Shown piece after piece: positions 1 through 8,934 of a stretch of DNA of 64,000 nucleotides (position 1 is its first letter; each line of letters opens with the position of its first letter). Source of the stretch: Bin5 sp965218625 (GTDB lineage Bacteria > Chloroflexota > Anaerolineae > Caldilineales > Caldilineaceae). The translations under genes and the position numbers were made by a program. The notes beneath the pieces were generated by a model. The model worked only from the letters and a program-made list of their open reading frames with translations. It had not been told where the DNA came from and did not search any database. The DNA lies in NCBI GenBank assembly GCA_965218625.1, contig CBDCLG010000014.1, forward strand, positions 124,001-188,000. The letters run 5' to 3'.

Positions 1-40
1 GTCACTGTAACGTCACAAGGCAATGTTATACTACATTATT

Positions 41-1028
41 AACCTGAATTCGGAGTAAATGAGCACCTTACAAAGCTGGTAGAATTGAAGTTCTCCAACA
101 ACAATTCTCCAGCAAAGAAAGGTGCTCAGTGATGAGTATACTCAAACTGTTCTGTCATGTCGATGATTTCTGTCAGTGGTTGGGTACACGGGAGAATGCC
201 AAGCTGTTAGACGTGACTCGCAAGCGAGGGCCGGCCCCGCGGTTGAGCTTGAGTGAAGTGATGACGATTTTGATTCACTTTCACCAATCGCGTTATCGTG
301 ATTTCAAAGCCTACTATACGCAGCACGTGTGTGAGCATATGCGCAGTGAATTCCCTGCTCTGGTCAGTTACACGCGCTTTGTGGAGTTAATTCCATCAGC
401 CCTACCCGCAATGTGTATCTATCTGCGTGTGCGCTTCGGCCAGAAGACAGGGGTGGCCTTCATCGATTCGACCCCGTTGTCTGTCTGCCACAACAGACGT
501 ATCGTCCGCCACCGCGTCTTTGCCGAGGTGGCCAAGCGCGGCAAGAACAGCATGGGATGGTTCTATGGCTTCAAGCTCCATCTGATTGTCAATGACAAGG
601 GTGAATTGCTGGCGGTTCAACTCACGCCTGGCAACATTGATGACCGCAAACCGGTCCCGCAAATGACCAAGAACCTATGGGGTAAGTTGGTCGGCGACCG
701 CGGCTATCTCTCCCAAGCTCTCTTTGAACAACTCTTCGCACGCGGACTGCAATTGATTACCCCCATCCGCAAAAACATGCAGAATCGACTCGTTGTTCTC
801 GAAGACAAGCTGCTCACGCGTAAACGCTTCGTCATTGAGACCATCGTTGACCAGCTCAAGAATATCTCACAGATTGAACACACCCGTCATCGCAGCACGA
901 CCAACTTTATCGTCAATCTTATCGCCGGGCTGATTGCCTACACTTGGCAACCCAAGAAGCCATCTCTCCATCTCTCTGACAAAGACTTGGCTCTCTTGCC
1001 TGCCCTAATCTAACTCCGAACTCAGGTT
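41..1028 (+). mobile_element. IS982-type insertion sequence
   Basis: The element carries one transposase gene between imperfect 18-bp terminal inverted repeats. The left end begins AACCTGAATTCGGAGTA and the right end (1011-1028) is its complement with two mismatches. The bases TATT lie directly outside both ends (37-40 and 1029-1032), which suits a short target duplication. The flanks 1-40 and 1033 onward are rejoined in an uninterrupted related sequence at 4999-5275, which acts as a natural empty site. Family assignment rests on the transposase; the exact ends are inferred from repeats and flanks. Confidence 0.8.
132..1013 (+). CDS. IS982-family DDE transposase
   Basis: This 293-residue protein catalyses cut-and-paste type movement of the element. 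An acidic catalytic set can be seen: an Asp in the segment FIDSTPLSVC, an Asp in the segment GDRGYLS, and a Glu in the late segment QIEHTRHRS, the spacing expected for IS982 transposases. The length is normal and there is no frameshift, so it may still be active. A GTG lies directly before the ATG at 132; I prefer the ATG, which follows a purine-rich AGAAAGGTG site. The gene fills almost the whole element, ending 15 bases before the right inverted repeat. Confidence 0.88.
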   Translation: MSILKLFCHVDDFCQWLGTRENAKLLDVTRKRGPAPRLSLSEVMTILIHFHQSRYRDFKAYYTQHVCEHMRSEFPALVSYTRFVELIPSALPAMCIYLRVRFGQKTGVAFIDSTPLSVCHNRRIVRHRVFAEVAKRGKNSMGWFYGFKLHLIVNDKGELLAVQLTPGNIDDRKPVPQMTKNLWGKLVGDRGYLSQALFEQLFARGLQLITPIRKNMQNRLVVLEDKLLTRKRFVIETIVDQLKNISQIEHTRHRSTTNFIVNLIAGLIAYTWQPKKPSLHLSDKDLALLPALI

Positions 1029-1032
1029 TATT

Positions 1033-1268
1033 AGGCCGCTTCAAAATTTGAACAGGCTATCAATCTAACCGGTTTTCGTGACAAAACGGACCCGTCTTTG
1101 CCGGTGAGAACTTGCTGGCGAGCGTCCATTCCGCCAGCTTGAATAGGGGTTTACCTACTCCGAATTCAGGTTAAGTTATGTTCTGTCCTCAACGTTTGAA
1201 GAGTTGGGAGGAGGACCATGAGGAATCCCATTGACAAGAGATCATCGTCGAACAAAATTCGATACGCC
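1033..1268 (+). repeat. Direct repeat copy 1: promoter and start region of the fn3 protein gene
   Basis: This stretch, with 1-40 on the other side of the insertion sequence, closely matches 4999-5275. The match covers the leader, the ribosome-binding site and the first codons of the gene starting at 1218. It also contains a second IS-end-like motif at 1155-1172 that matches the left IS end (41-58) at 17 of 18 positions, better than the true right end does. Confidence 0.8.
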
Positions 1269-3458
1269 TTCTTGGCCCTGTTCGTCTCGTTGATCTTGAC
1301 GGGCACCGCCATCTTGTATGTTGACAAAGTTCCCGTATTTGCCCAAGAGGACACAAAGGCAATCAGCGGACTTCAGGCGGTAAGCACGCGGCCAGGTGAG
1401 CTTGACGTGTCTTGGAACGCTCCGTCTGCGACGCCCAAAGACTATCGCTTAAGTTGGGCGCGCGTCGGCGAGAGTTTCAAGACATGGACCGACACCAGCG
1501 GCAACGCTTTCCCCACGAGTCCCTCATACACGATTACCGGTTTGGATGAAGGTGTGCGCTACAAAGTGAAGGTGAGATCTCGCTATGAAGAGGACTCCCC
1601 TGGCGCTTGGAGCGGACCGATCAGGGCAGATGTCGCGTCTGCGCCAACTGCTACCCCTACGGCAACCGCTACCCAAGCACCTACCGCCACGCATACGGCA
1701 ACGCCAACTGCCACCCCTACGGCAACCGCTACCCAAGTACCTACCGCCACGCATACGGCTACGCCAACCGCTACCCCTACGGCGACCGCTACCCAAGTAC
1801 CTACCGCTACGCCAACTGCTACACATACTCCGACTATCGTGCGGCCGGCGCGCCCGCAGAACCTGCAAGCAGCGGCTACGCACAGCTCGGTCACGCTCAC
1901 CTGGGACGACCCTGGCGACAGCAGCATAACAGGTTACCAGATCCTGCGGCGCATTCCGGCAGTGGATCCGAAAGGCCAGTTCACGATTCTCTCTGAGGAC
2001 ACTGTCAGCGCGGCTACGCAATATGTTGACAACACGGTGTCGCCCGAGACTCGTTATTTTTACCGGGTCAAGGCGATAAATGCGGAGGGCCTGAGCGAGT
2101 GGTCCGGGTTCGCCAGGGCTGACATTCCGAGTGAGCCGGATACGTCAGTTCCAACGAACACACCTACACCCACGGCTACGGACACACCGACGCCAACTGA
2201 GACGGCGACAGCCACGGCGACTATCACAGCGACGGCGACTACAACAGCAACGCCAACTATAACAGGGACGGCGACTGCAACAGCGACCCCTGCGCTTATC
2301 TCCGGTGGAACGGGAACATGGACCAATCCTTATATCGTCAGCGACCCGACCAACGTGTCTGCGCATTCAATTATCAGCAACGTTTCAGAGCTGGGACAGG
2401 GTTCGTACGCGTACTTCAAATGGGATGTGGGAAACCGCGCCGGTTCATGGACCATAAGTATCGACGCAACTTCAACGTATCACGATTATGACCTCTACGG
2501 TAAGGACGACCGGGGGACCAGTTGGGACGATCAGGACACGAGCTGGAACGGAGACGAGAGCATTACCCTCAATGCGCAATCCGGGGGCCACATTATTATC
2601 GGTATTCGGAACTACGACGGCGGTGCGGCAACGAACTTGACACTCTCAATCGTTCCACCCGCGTTGGCTGCGACAACCACGCCGTCCGAGTTAGCCACAT
2701 GTAACAACGGGCGGTTGCCGCGAAAACCAACATTTCTCCTTCTTCTCGTCAGTCCGGGCCCCTGGGGCGCCGACGATGCGGGCCTCGCCTGGAATACCGC
2801 TTGCGAAACGCCGAATGACTACCACGTCAACTGGGGGCCCGCGGGTGAAGATTATCCCACCGGACCAAACTACAATGGCTATACGACTGATAGTTCCTAT
2901 GACATAGTTACAGGCTTATTCACAGCCGGAGATTACAAAGTACGGGTTCGCGCTCGCTATGACGATGGAAATGGCCCCTGGACCAACTCCCTCTCATTCA
3001 ATACCGAGCCACTGCCGCGTCCGACTCTCCCACCAACAGCAACGCCCCTTGTCGCACATACACCCACGGCTACACCCCTGGTGACACACACGCCTACAGC
3101 CACACCTACGGCAACGGCCACGCCTCAGCCTGCAGGGCCTGTACTGAGCACAGAGGTGATCGGGAACTCTGTGAAGGTTAGTTGGACATCTGTATCCGGT
3201 GCTGCGCTCTACCAGCTGTATGTGAAGGACAGGTTTGTTGCAGGGTATTGGCAAATTGGGGGTGACAATCTAACAGGTACGACCTACACGCACACCGATG
3301 TTCAGGCAGGGAAAATCTACGTTTATATCATCCGTGCAGTTCTCACCGGGGGAGGGGTAAGCGATTGGTCGACCAGGGTGGCTGCGATTATGCCTACACC
3401 GACAGCCACAGCAACGCCTACGGAGACAGCGACTCCCACAGTCACACCGACTCCCTGA
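1218..3458 (+). CDS. Secreted fibronectin type III / PT-repeat surface protein (3' truncated)
   Basis: This 746-residue protein begins with a basic stretch and a hydrophobic segment (about residues 15-35) followed by AQ, a likely signal peptide. Fn3-type modules lie at about 45-140, 206-300, 500-590 and 635-730. They are linked by Thr/Pro-rich repeats, and a beta-sandwich resembling a pre-peptidase C-terminal domain sits at about 360-475. Fn3 and such linkers are typical of extracellular binding or adhesive proteins; no catalytic domain is seen. The start has a strong GGGAGGAGG site. The frame ends inside a PT linker at a TGA that lies within an 11-bp inverted repeat, and another fn3 module is still recognisable downstream. 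The product is therefore probably a shortened version of a longer ancestral protein. Confidence 0.8.
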   Translation: MRNPIDKRSSSNKIRYAFLALFVSLILTGTAILYVDKVPVFAQEDTKAISGLQAVSTRPGELDVSWNAPSATPKDYRLSWARVGESFKTWTDTSGNAFPTSPSYTITGLDEGVRYKVKVRSRYEEDSPGAWSGPIRADVASAPTATPTATATQAPTATHTATPTATPTATATQVPTATHTATPTATPTATATQVPTATPTATHTPTIVRPARPQNLQAAATHSSVTLTWDDPGDSSITGYQILRRIPAVDPKGQFTILSEDTVSAATQYVDNTVSPETRYFYRVKAINAEGLSEWSGFARADIPSEPDTSVPTNTPTPTATDTPTPTETATATATITATATTTATPTITGTATATATPALISGGTGTWTNPYIVSDPTNVSAHSIISNVSELGQGSYAYFKWDVGNRAGSWTISIDATSTYHDYDLYGKDDRGTSWDDQDTSWNGDESITLNAQSGGHIIIGIRNYDGGAATNLTLSIVPPALAATTTPSELATCNNGRLPRKPTFLLLLVSPGPWGADDAGLAWNTACETPNDYHVNWGPAGEDYPTGPNYNGYTTDSSYDIVTGLFTAGDYKVRVRARYDDGNGPWTNSLSFNTEPLPRPTLPPTATPLVAHTPTATPLVTHTPTATPTATATPQPAGPVLSTEVIGNSVKVSWTSVSGAALYQLYVKDRFVAGYWQIGGDNLTGTTYTHTDVQAGKIYVYIIRAVLTGGGVSDWSTRVAAIMPTPTATATPTETATPTVTPTP
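1654..1830 (+). repeat. 60-bp coding tandem repeat (PT-rich linker)
   Basis: About 2.6 copies of a 60-bp unit encode a 20-residue Thr/Ala/Pro linker in the fn3 protein. The copies differ by a few silent or conservative changes. Such repeats readily expand or contract by slippage. Confidence 0.85.
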
Positions 3459-3481
3459 TACTCCAAAACAGAGTATCAGGG
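3453..3481. repeat. 11-bp perfect inverted repeat over the fn3 stop codon
   Basis: The arms CCCTGATACTC (3453-3463) and GAGTATCAGGG (3471-3481) are perfectly complementary around a 7-base loop. The left arm contains the TGA that ends the upstream frame. No T-tract follows, so it is not a classical terminator. It may be the scar of a small insertion that broke the gene. Confidence 0.7.
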
Positions 3482-4110
3482 ACCCTCCGGCGAGCGATAG
3501 GATCATACAGAAACACCAGCGGCATCTCTTACACCCTCAGCTACAGTCACCGCCCGCGCCGATTCTGACGACCGCGGTGACAGAGAGTGCTGTAGAACTT
3601 AGTTGGACGACAATGCAGGGTGCTGCGCGCTATGAACTGTGGGTATGGGACAGCATCAACGATTGGAGGTAGCTTGCGGGTAACAATCTGACGGGTACAA
3701 CACACACGCTCACGGACGTTACGGCAGGGACGACCTATTATTACACCATTCTCGCAGTGCTCGCCTCCGGAGAAGTGAGCGACTGGTCACCGTATGTGTC
3801 AACATTTGTGGATGAAGCAGAAGCGCTGTTCGAGGGGCACTTCTATGGGCAAGGGAGAGCAAAGAGGAGCAAACAACGTCGCAAAGAAACGCCGGATTTC
3901 CCACGCGATTCATCCCCTCCACACGATCCACCTCCTCCGTCAGAAAAACGGAAGCGAGGTCGCCCACGCACGCACCCCTTGCCCGACCCTATCCCGGACA
4001 CGCCGGAAAATGTCGCTCGAATTTTGTTGAACACACCACCCAAGGACGAGTCAGAATGGGAGTACCTCAAAAACGCCCTTGGGCGTGATTCTGACGGCAG
4101 GCGTCTCTAA
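3459..4110 (+). pseudogene. Decayed 3' part of the fn3 protein gene
   Basis: After the TGA at 3456 the same frame continues with PT-like linker codons, hits a second stop at 3498, then shifts frame near 3550. From there an fn3 module reads on that closely resembles the last module of the upstream gene, but a TAG at 3670 replaces an expected Gln codon. The reading ends in a Lys/Pro-rich tail with the segments KRGRPRTHPLPDPIPDTPEN and PPKDESEWEYL, which looks like the small basic proteins common in Chloroflexota genomes, perhaps fused by accident. Three lesions make expression as one protein unlikely. Confidence 0.7.
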
Positions 4111-4306
4111 GGCAGCCGTCTGTCAAGCCCTTGTATACTTATCAATAGAATACCCCCCAGCACCGCTCCACTTTCCGCAAAAACGACGTTCTTTCCCCTC
4201 ATCAGATAGGTGCAAAGAAACTGCAGGTCACCTGGGTTTTCGATCCACCCGGAAATAACCAGCAGGATACTGCTGATTCACAGAAGTCGCGTTCTACCTT
4301 GGAGGC

Positions 4307-4835
4307 TTAATAGGGAAAGGCAATATCTTTCAGGTTCTCCCACTTGACTTGCGTCCTGTTTGCGCCTGTAGTGCGCACAAGAAATTCTGCTCTGATTTCC
4401 GGGGACCGCAGTATAGCCCACACTCTCTCCCTGGTGCCGGATGGGGGCCGAAAGAAAGGCCGCCACCGGCAGGGGATGAAAGTCGGGCAGGCCCAACGCG
4501 GTGGCGTGGGCATGGAGGTCGGGACCTCTTAACGGCCCCGGCAGGCTTCTGAGGTGCCCGAAGAGCTGCACGTTGCCCGGCGCCGTCATGAGCCGCTGTT
4601 GATCCTCGGCCGACGTCCCGGAGCTGAAATGGTAGTCCTCCGGCAGGCCCGATTCGTTCAGGGCGATGATCGCGCCGTAGCGGGCATCGGTCAGCTCTAC
4701 CGCATTGTCCACCACCTCCTGGAGCACGTTGGTGAAATTCAGGTCTTCATTGATGCGCTGGATGGCCGCGCAGAGCATCGACATGCGCTGCCGCAGGGTA
4801 TCTATCTCTTGCGCACGGGCGCCGGCTTGCTTCAT
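4307..4835 (-). pseudogene. GAF-domain gene fragment joined to a foreign tail
   Basis: Read on the minus strand from the ATG at 4835 (preceded by GGGAG), the product starts with a short coiled-coil and then a GAF-type sensor segment (motifs NFTNVLQEVV, DARYGAI, FLSAPIRHQGE). Such GAF domains normally belong to longer sensor kinases or regulators. At the point where the fold should continue, the sequence switches. In the adjacent frame (4307-4513) it reads RTTGANRTQVKWENLKDI, which resembles the end of a type I restriction specificity subunit; that resemblance is from memory and is weak. No full domain architecture remains, so I call it a pseudogene. Confidence 0.55.
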
Positions 4836-4998
4836 CTCAACACTCCCTTCTGGCATCAAACATGGACGAGGAGAGGTGCAATGTATGCACTTCGCGGGTT
4901 GCCCCAATTGGATTTGAGGTGGACCGGGTCGAATTGGTCCTCGGCTGCGTCTTTTTCAGCGAGACTGACACAATAGTGCTATCAAAAATGGCCGTATC

Positions 4999-5275
4999 GT
5001 CACTGTAACGTCACAAGACAAAGTTATACTATGGTATCAGACTGCTTCAAAATCGGAAAGAGGCATCAATCTGACCAGTTTTCGAGACAAAACGGACCCG
5101 TCTTTGCCGGTGAGAACTTGCTGGCGAGCTTCCATTCCGCCAGCTTGAATAGGGATTTACCTACTCCGAATTCAGGTTAAGTTATGTTCTGCCGTCAACG
5201 ATTGAAGAGTTGGGAGAAGGGCCATTGGGAGTCCAATTGGCAGGAACTTATCGTCGAACAGAATTCGATATTGCC
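4999..5275 (+). repeat. Direct repeat copy 2: empty-site copy with a dead start codon
   Basis: This sequence matches 1-40 joined to 1033-1268 without the insertion sequence. It keeps the leader, the IS-end-like motif and the purine-rich site, but the initiator ATG of copy 1 is ATT here, and similarity stops soon after position 5275. It is a paralogous gene front that lost its coding part. No other gene is visible between 4836 and 5371. Confidence 0.8.
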
Positions 5276-5371
5276 GAAGGGCGGAAAGTCTTTTGAGGTT
5301 TCAAAGACCGCCATTTATGAAACACAAGAAAGGCTTTTGCAAGGTATTGCGCGGCGCCAAATGCTGAAGAT

Positions 5372-5983
5372 TCACCTTTGCATGAGGCGTTGGATGCGTT
5401 GTTTGACGGCGGGCCACTCGCTGTCGATGACGCTGAAATAGACCGTGTGGCGGTCGGCGCCGTCGCGGGCGATGCGGTGGTTGCGGAGGGTGCCTTCTTC
5501 GACGGCGCCGAGGCGGAGGATGGCGCGGCGGGAGCGGTGGTTGCGGCTGTCTGATTTGAGGGAGACGCGGCGGGTCTGCAGGTCCTCGAAGGCGTGGCGC
5601 ATGAGAAGATATTTGCACTCGGTGTTGACGCCGGTGCTCTGCCAGGCGGCGCCGTACCAGGTCATGCCGATTTCCAGGGTGCGGTGCTGGCGGACGATGT
5701 CGATGTAGGCGGTCGAGCCGACGGCGTTGCCGGTCGGCTGGTGGATGACGGCGAACCTGACCTCGGCGCCCCTTGCCACCAGGGCGAGGCAGTCGCTGAT
5801 CCAGTCCTGCGCGTCGGGGACGCTGCGCAGGGCGGGGCGGGCGGCGTAGCGCCAGATCGCTTCTTCGGCGCCCACGGCATAGAGGTCGGCGGCATGTTGC
5901 GGGCCCAGCGGCTCGAGGCGGACGAGGTTTCCGGCGAGGGTGACCGGCTGGGGATCGAAGGCTTTGCTGGGTCCGGAGGTCAT
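5372..5983 (-). CDS. GNAT-family N-acetyltransferase (RimJ/RimL-like)
   Basis: The 203-residue protein has the layout of the RimJ/RimL branch of GNAT acetyltransferases, which move an acetyl group from acetyl-CoA to an amine. The N-terminal strand reads LVRLEPLGPQHAADLY. A central strand TLEIGMTWYG is followed by the helix segment TECKYLLMRHAFED, then a strand RVSLKSDSRN and the helix SRRAILRLGA, which carry the acetyl-CoA-side features. The ATG at 5983 has a GGGAGAG site. Length is complete. The substrate cannot be told; proteins of this type act on ribosomal proteins, antibiotics or small amines. It stands alone, divergent from the regulator fragment. Confidence 0.85.
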   Translation of the reverse strand: MTSGPSKAFDPQPVTLAGNLVRLEPLGPQHAADLYAVGAEEAIWRYAARPALRSVPDAQDWISDCLALVARGAEVRFAVIHQPTGNAVGSTAYIDIVRQHRTLEIGMTWYGAAWQSTGVNTECKYLLMRHAFEDLQTRRVSLKSDSRNHRSRRAILRLGAVEEGTLRNHRIARDGADRHTVYFSVIDSEWPAVKQRIQRLMQR

Positions 5984-6334
5984 GGGTCTCTCCCGGCTCG
6001 TGGAGTTGCTTTCCTTTTCAGCGCGGGCGCTGTTTTCGGCTTGAATTGTAACCGTTCGGGGTCAGCGCGTCATGCTGCGAAGGTCCTGGGCAGGGGCCGC
6101 GTCGCCTGCAGGAGGAACGGATGGGGCAGGGGTCGGTTGCCAGTGGCTGGTGGTCAGTCGACGATGTCCAAGTTGCGGACCGACCTGCCGCTGCGGCCTC
6201 GTAAACGGTCAGGGCCCCGTTTGAACCCTGGATCTCCAGGTAGAGCTTGAATGCGCTTCTCAGCGTAACGCAGGTCGGCCTTTCTCCATGGCCGTACGCC
6301 CCCCCCGTGCCAGCATGAATAGGACTACGAATAA
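5984..6334. other. Non-coding spacer
   Basis: I see no gene here. The stretch contains one short heptamer array (6131-6160) and the region upstream of the acetyltransferase. Confidence 0.5.
6131..6160 (+). repeat. Heptanucleotide array A
   Basis: About four degenerate 7-bp units (GTTGCCA, GTGGCTG, GTGGTCA) follow each other. This is the only array of its family in the window that does not directly follow a recognisable gene end. Confidence 0.6.
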
Positions 6335-6559
6335 AGATGGGACGCTTTTGAACGCGTACTATTGGAGCTTGCAATCAATGCCGGCCGGGTATTGACCCAC
6401 GACCAGCTGCTGCACCGGGTCTGGGGTGACAGTCGCTCCGGGCAAAGGGGACTGATTCGAACGGTGGTGAAGAGGCTTCGCCACAAGCTGGGCGATGATG
6501 CCGGCAACCCCCGGTATATATTCACGGAACCGCGCGTCGGCTACCGCATGAAGAGGTAA
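6335..6559 (+). pseudogene. Response-regulator DNA-binding domain fragment
   Basis: The frame encodes the C-terminal winged helix of an OmpR/PhoB-type regulator: segments GRVLTHDQLLHRVWG, the recognition-helix part IRTVVKRLRHKLGD and the closing RVGYRM. The receiver domain is missing, an in-frame stop lies at 6332, and no proper start precedes the domain. It is the 3' remnant of a regulator gene, without a kinase partner nearby. Confidence 0.75.
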
Positions 6560-6784
6560 GGTCTGCCGGCGCGAAACGCGATCCAGGCCGTACGGCGGAA
6601 GCTGGGCGTGCGCAGCCGACAGGAGATGGGAGTTTGAGCGGCGCGTTGCGGCCTGCCGGACGATGACGAACTGTTACGGGACGGAGCGGGCCTTCTGGCA
6701 CTGTAGCGGCGGGCCTCAAGGTCCGGGGCGGGCACGCCAGGAGCCATCGACCGCCGCTGCGAAACAGGCCATAAGGAGACTTCA

Positions 6785-7531
6785 ATGCCAGCTGACAGCC
6801 GACCCAATATACTGTTCATCTGCGTCGACCAGTGGCGCGCCGACGCGCTCAGCCTGACCGGCCATCCGGTCGCGGAGACGCCCCATCTCGACCGGTTGGC
6901 CCGCGAGGGCTATAACTTCACCCAGGCCTACGCGGCCACGCCCACCTGCGTGCCGGCCCGCGCCACCCTATTGACCGGCCTGAGCCAGCGCCACACCGGC
7001 TTCGTCGGCTACAACGACCATATCGACTGGCATTATAACTGCACGATGCCCGGCCTGCTGGCCGAAGCCGGCTACCATACACAGTGCGTCGGCAAGATGC
7101 ACACCCACCCTGCGCGCAACCTGATGGGCTTCCACAACGTCGTGCTGCACGACGGCTATCTGCACCGCGAGCGCTCGAAGCGGGACGACTACGGGCTGGT
7201 TGACAACTACACACCGTGGCTGCGCGAGCGGCTGGGGCCTGAGGCTGACTATATCGACACCGGCGTCGGCTGCAACGGCTACGCCGCCCGCCCCTGGGTC
7301 TACGACGAGATGCTGCACCCGACCAGCTGGGTCACCACCATGGGCATCGACTTTTTGCGCCGCCGCGACCCGACCAGACCCTTCTTCCTGATGCTCTCCT
7401 ACCACCGGCCGCATCCGCCGCTCGACCCGCCGCGGGCCTTCCTCGACCGCTATCTGGCCAAACCGCTGCCCGACCCGGTCATGGGCGATTGGGCGCCCGA
7501 CAGCCTGCCGGGGCGCTACCGCGCGCGATAA
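6785..7531 (+). pseudogene. Sulfatase gene, C-terminally truncated
   Basis: The first 248 residues of a type I sulfatase are intact, with the Asp-bearing N-terminus (NILFICVDQWRADAL) and the CxPxR motif at Cys55 (TCVPARATLLTG), where Cys is converted to formylglycine. The ATG is well placed behind TAAGGAG. Family members have about 450-500 residues. Here the frame runs into a stop just before the 490-bp repeat that starts at 7574, so the second metal-binding region and the C-terminal subdomain are lost. The product is very unlikely to be active. The break is probably linked to the rearrangement that made the downstream repeat. Confidence 0.8.
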
Positions 7532-7573
7532 CTGTTGTTCATGGAAGGCAGCGACGGGGTCCCGGCCGCGCCG

Positions 7574-8063
7574 GCCGCTAGTAGACCGGAATTCTCTCCT
7601 TCGCCAAAATCCCATGCACGTTGGCCGCGGCCGGGGGATAGCTCTCGTCCGGCAGGTGTTCGAGCATCATGTAGCCGTCCGGATGCTCCTCATGCCAGCG
7701 GCGCAGCGCGGTCCCCAGGTCCAGCTCGCCCTCGCCCGGGATTTCCTCGTCCATGTGGAGCACGAAGCCGTCGCGCACCGCGATATCCTTGCAGTGCCCG
7801 ATGGCGCTGACCGGCCCCATGCAATCGAAGATGTGGCGCAGCCGCGCCCTGCTGTCGTAGACCTGGTGCAGCGTCTGGAAATGGTTCACGTAGTCCATCA
7901 CCAGCCGCATGTGCGTGCTGCCGACATCGCGGATGACGGCGCGGTTGAACTCGGGCGAGCGCATGATCGTCAGCAGGTGTGTTTCGACGACGACGGTCTG
8001 TTCCAGGGATTCGGCCGCGGACGCCAGCCAGCGCAGTGAGTCGAGGAGCCGGTCGCGGCAGGC
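7574..8063 (-). repeat. 490-bp direct repeat, left copy
   Basis: The sequence is about 96 percent identical to 10284-10773, without indels. It ends abruptly on both sides. It contains the 3' half of the sugar-phosphate isomerase-like gene found intact at 10288-11151. Confidence 0.92.
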
Positions 8064-8114
8064 AGATGCCGGGTTGCGGTATCGCCATTTGTCATTCTGG
8101 ACCATCTGGAACAT
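7578..8114 (-). pseudogene. 3' fragment of a xylose isomerase-like TIM-barrel gene
   Basis: The frame encodes the C-terminal half of a sugar phosphate isomerase/epimerase, nearly identical to the intact gene at 10288-11151. Metal-ligand segments such as VVVETHLL and RLVMDYVNHF remain, but the N-terminal half of the barrel is missing. The first residues, read from 8114, are unrelated sequence outside the repeat. It cannot fold as a full TIM barrel. Confidence 0.85.
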
Positions 8115-8140
8115 TTGTACTACAATAAATCGAAGGGGAA

Positions 8141-8416
8141 TTATATACGATACTTACCAACTGTTTGGGACCTAAGGCGTAGCCCTGCGAAGATCCACAT
8201 TACAACCAGTATCAGCCAGAAGGGGCCGAAGAACACTGGGATATAGAATTCCAGTGTATCGCACTGCGATTCGTGGTGATAGTAGTAGTCGCTCCCGTCT
8301 CCACATCGTTGCAGATCAACAAGCGACCCATCTTCCAGCCTCCCTTCGTTGTAAATCAGGGCCGCTGTCAACAACACAGCAATGATGGTCGCGATGATCA
8401 GTATGCGTCGGAACAT
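8141..8416 (-). CDS. Small two-span membrane protein
   Basis: The ATG at 8416 follows GGAGAGGCAGCA, so I prefer it to upstream in-frame starts. The 91-residue product has a hydrophobic helix at about residues 4-21, a polar loop with two Cys (ending CDTLEFYIP) and a second helix at about 62-80, then a basic tail. I do not recognise the family. It lies divergently 50 bases from the DUF4365 gene and inside the segment bounded by the 490-bp repeats, so it may belong to the same acquired piece. Confidence 0.55.
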   Translation of the reverse strand: MFRRILIIATIIAVLLTAALIYNEGRLEDGSLVDLQRCGDGSDYYYHHESQCDTLEFYIPVFFGPFWLILVVMWIFAGLRLRSQTVGKYRI

Positions 8417-8466
8417 TGCTGCCTCTCCACTGGCTGGGTGAATTGCTCCATTATACACCTTAGCTT

Positions 8467-8934
8467 GTGGTCCTGTTTTTGGGCCCACTTCATGAAGCGC
8501 TTGCGTCATTGGCAGGATTTCACATTGCCGAACCTAGAGTGGACTTTGACAGTGTAGACGGAATCCTGATAGCCAACTTTGGACGGCGCCCCAGAATCGA
8601 ATTTCAAGCCAAAGCTACTTCTCAGGATGTAATGCGAGAGGACCATTTGTCTTTTCGTCTTTCGAGCAAGAATTACAATGACTTAAGAGCGGAGGCCCCC
8701 ATAAATCCACGCCTCTTGATTGTTCTCCTGATGCCGCGAGACGATACAAAGTGGTTGTCCCAGACAAAGGAAGAACTTTGTCTACGCCATTGCGCATACT
8801 GGTTGTCTCTCCAAGGACAACTGTCTAGACCAGATTCCGGAACTGTAACAGTACAAATTCCCGGAAACAACATTTTCAGTAGTGAGAAACTTTCCTATCT
8901 GATGAAGAAAGCTGAAAGGGGGGAATCACTATGA
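8467..8934 (+). CDS. DUF4365 domain protein, nuclease-like
   Basis: The 155-residue product matches the DUF4365 family, whose fold is of the PD-(D/E)XK nuclease type. The likely acidic residue is Asp31 in the segment FDSVDGIL, and the QxK form of the motif sits at Gln47-Lys49 (EFQAKATS). The segment KNYNDLRAE and the C-terminal helix are typical. The start is a GTG without a good Shine-Dalgarno site, with an in-frame stop two codons upstream. Compared with relatives the N-terminus seems a few residues short, so the 5' end may have been remodelled. Its stop overlaps the next gene's ATG (ATGA), showing translational coupling. A role in DNA handling or defence is inference. Confidence 0.7.
   Translation: MVLFLGPLHEALASLAGFHIAEPRVDFDSVDGILIANFGRRPRIEFQAKATSQDVMREDHLSFRLSSKNYNDLRAEAPINPRLLIVLLMPRDDTKWLSQTKEELCLRHCAYWLSLQGQLSRPDSGTVTVQIPGNNIFSSEKLSYLMKKAERGESL

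Noticed and set aside
1654..1830. Possible CRISPR-like repeat
   Set aside because: The 60-bp units are adjacent without spacers and translate into a PT-rich linker.
1583..1927. Val/Ala-rich frame antisense to the PT repeats
   Set aside because: It is only the reverse reading of the 60-bp repeat and looks like a membrane protein by accident.
8109..8120. LexA-like sequence GAACATTTGTAC
   Set aside because: One mismatch to the palindrome, no promoter around it and no gene in the right place; probably chance.
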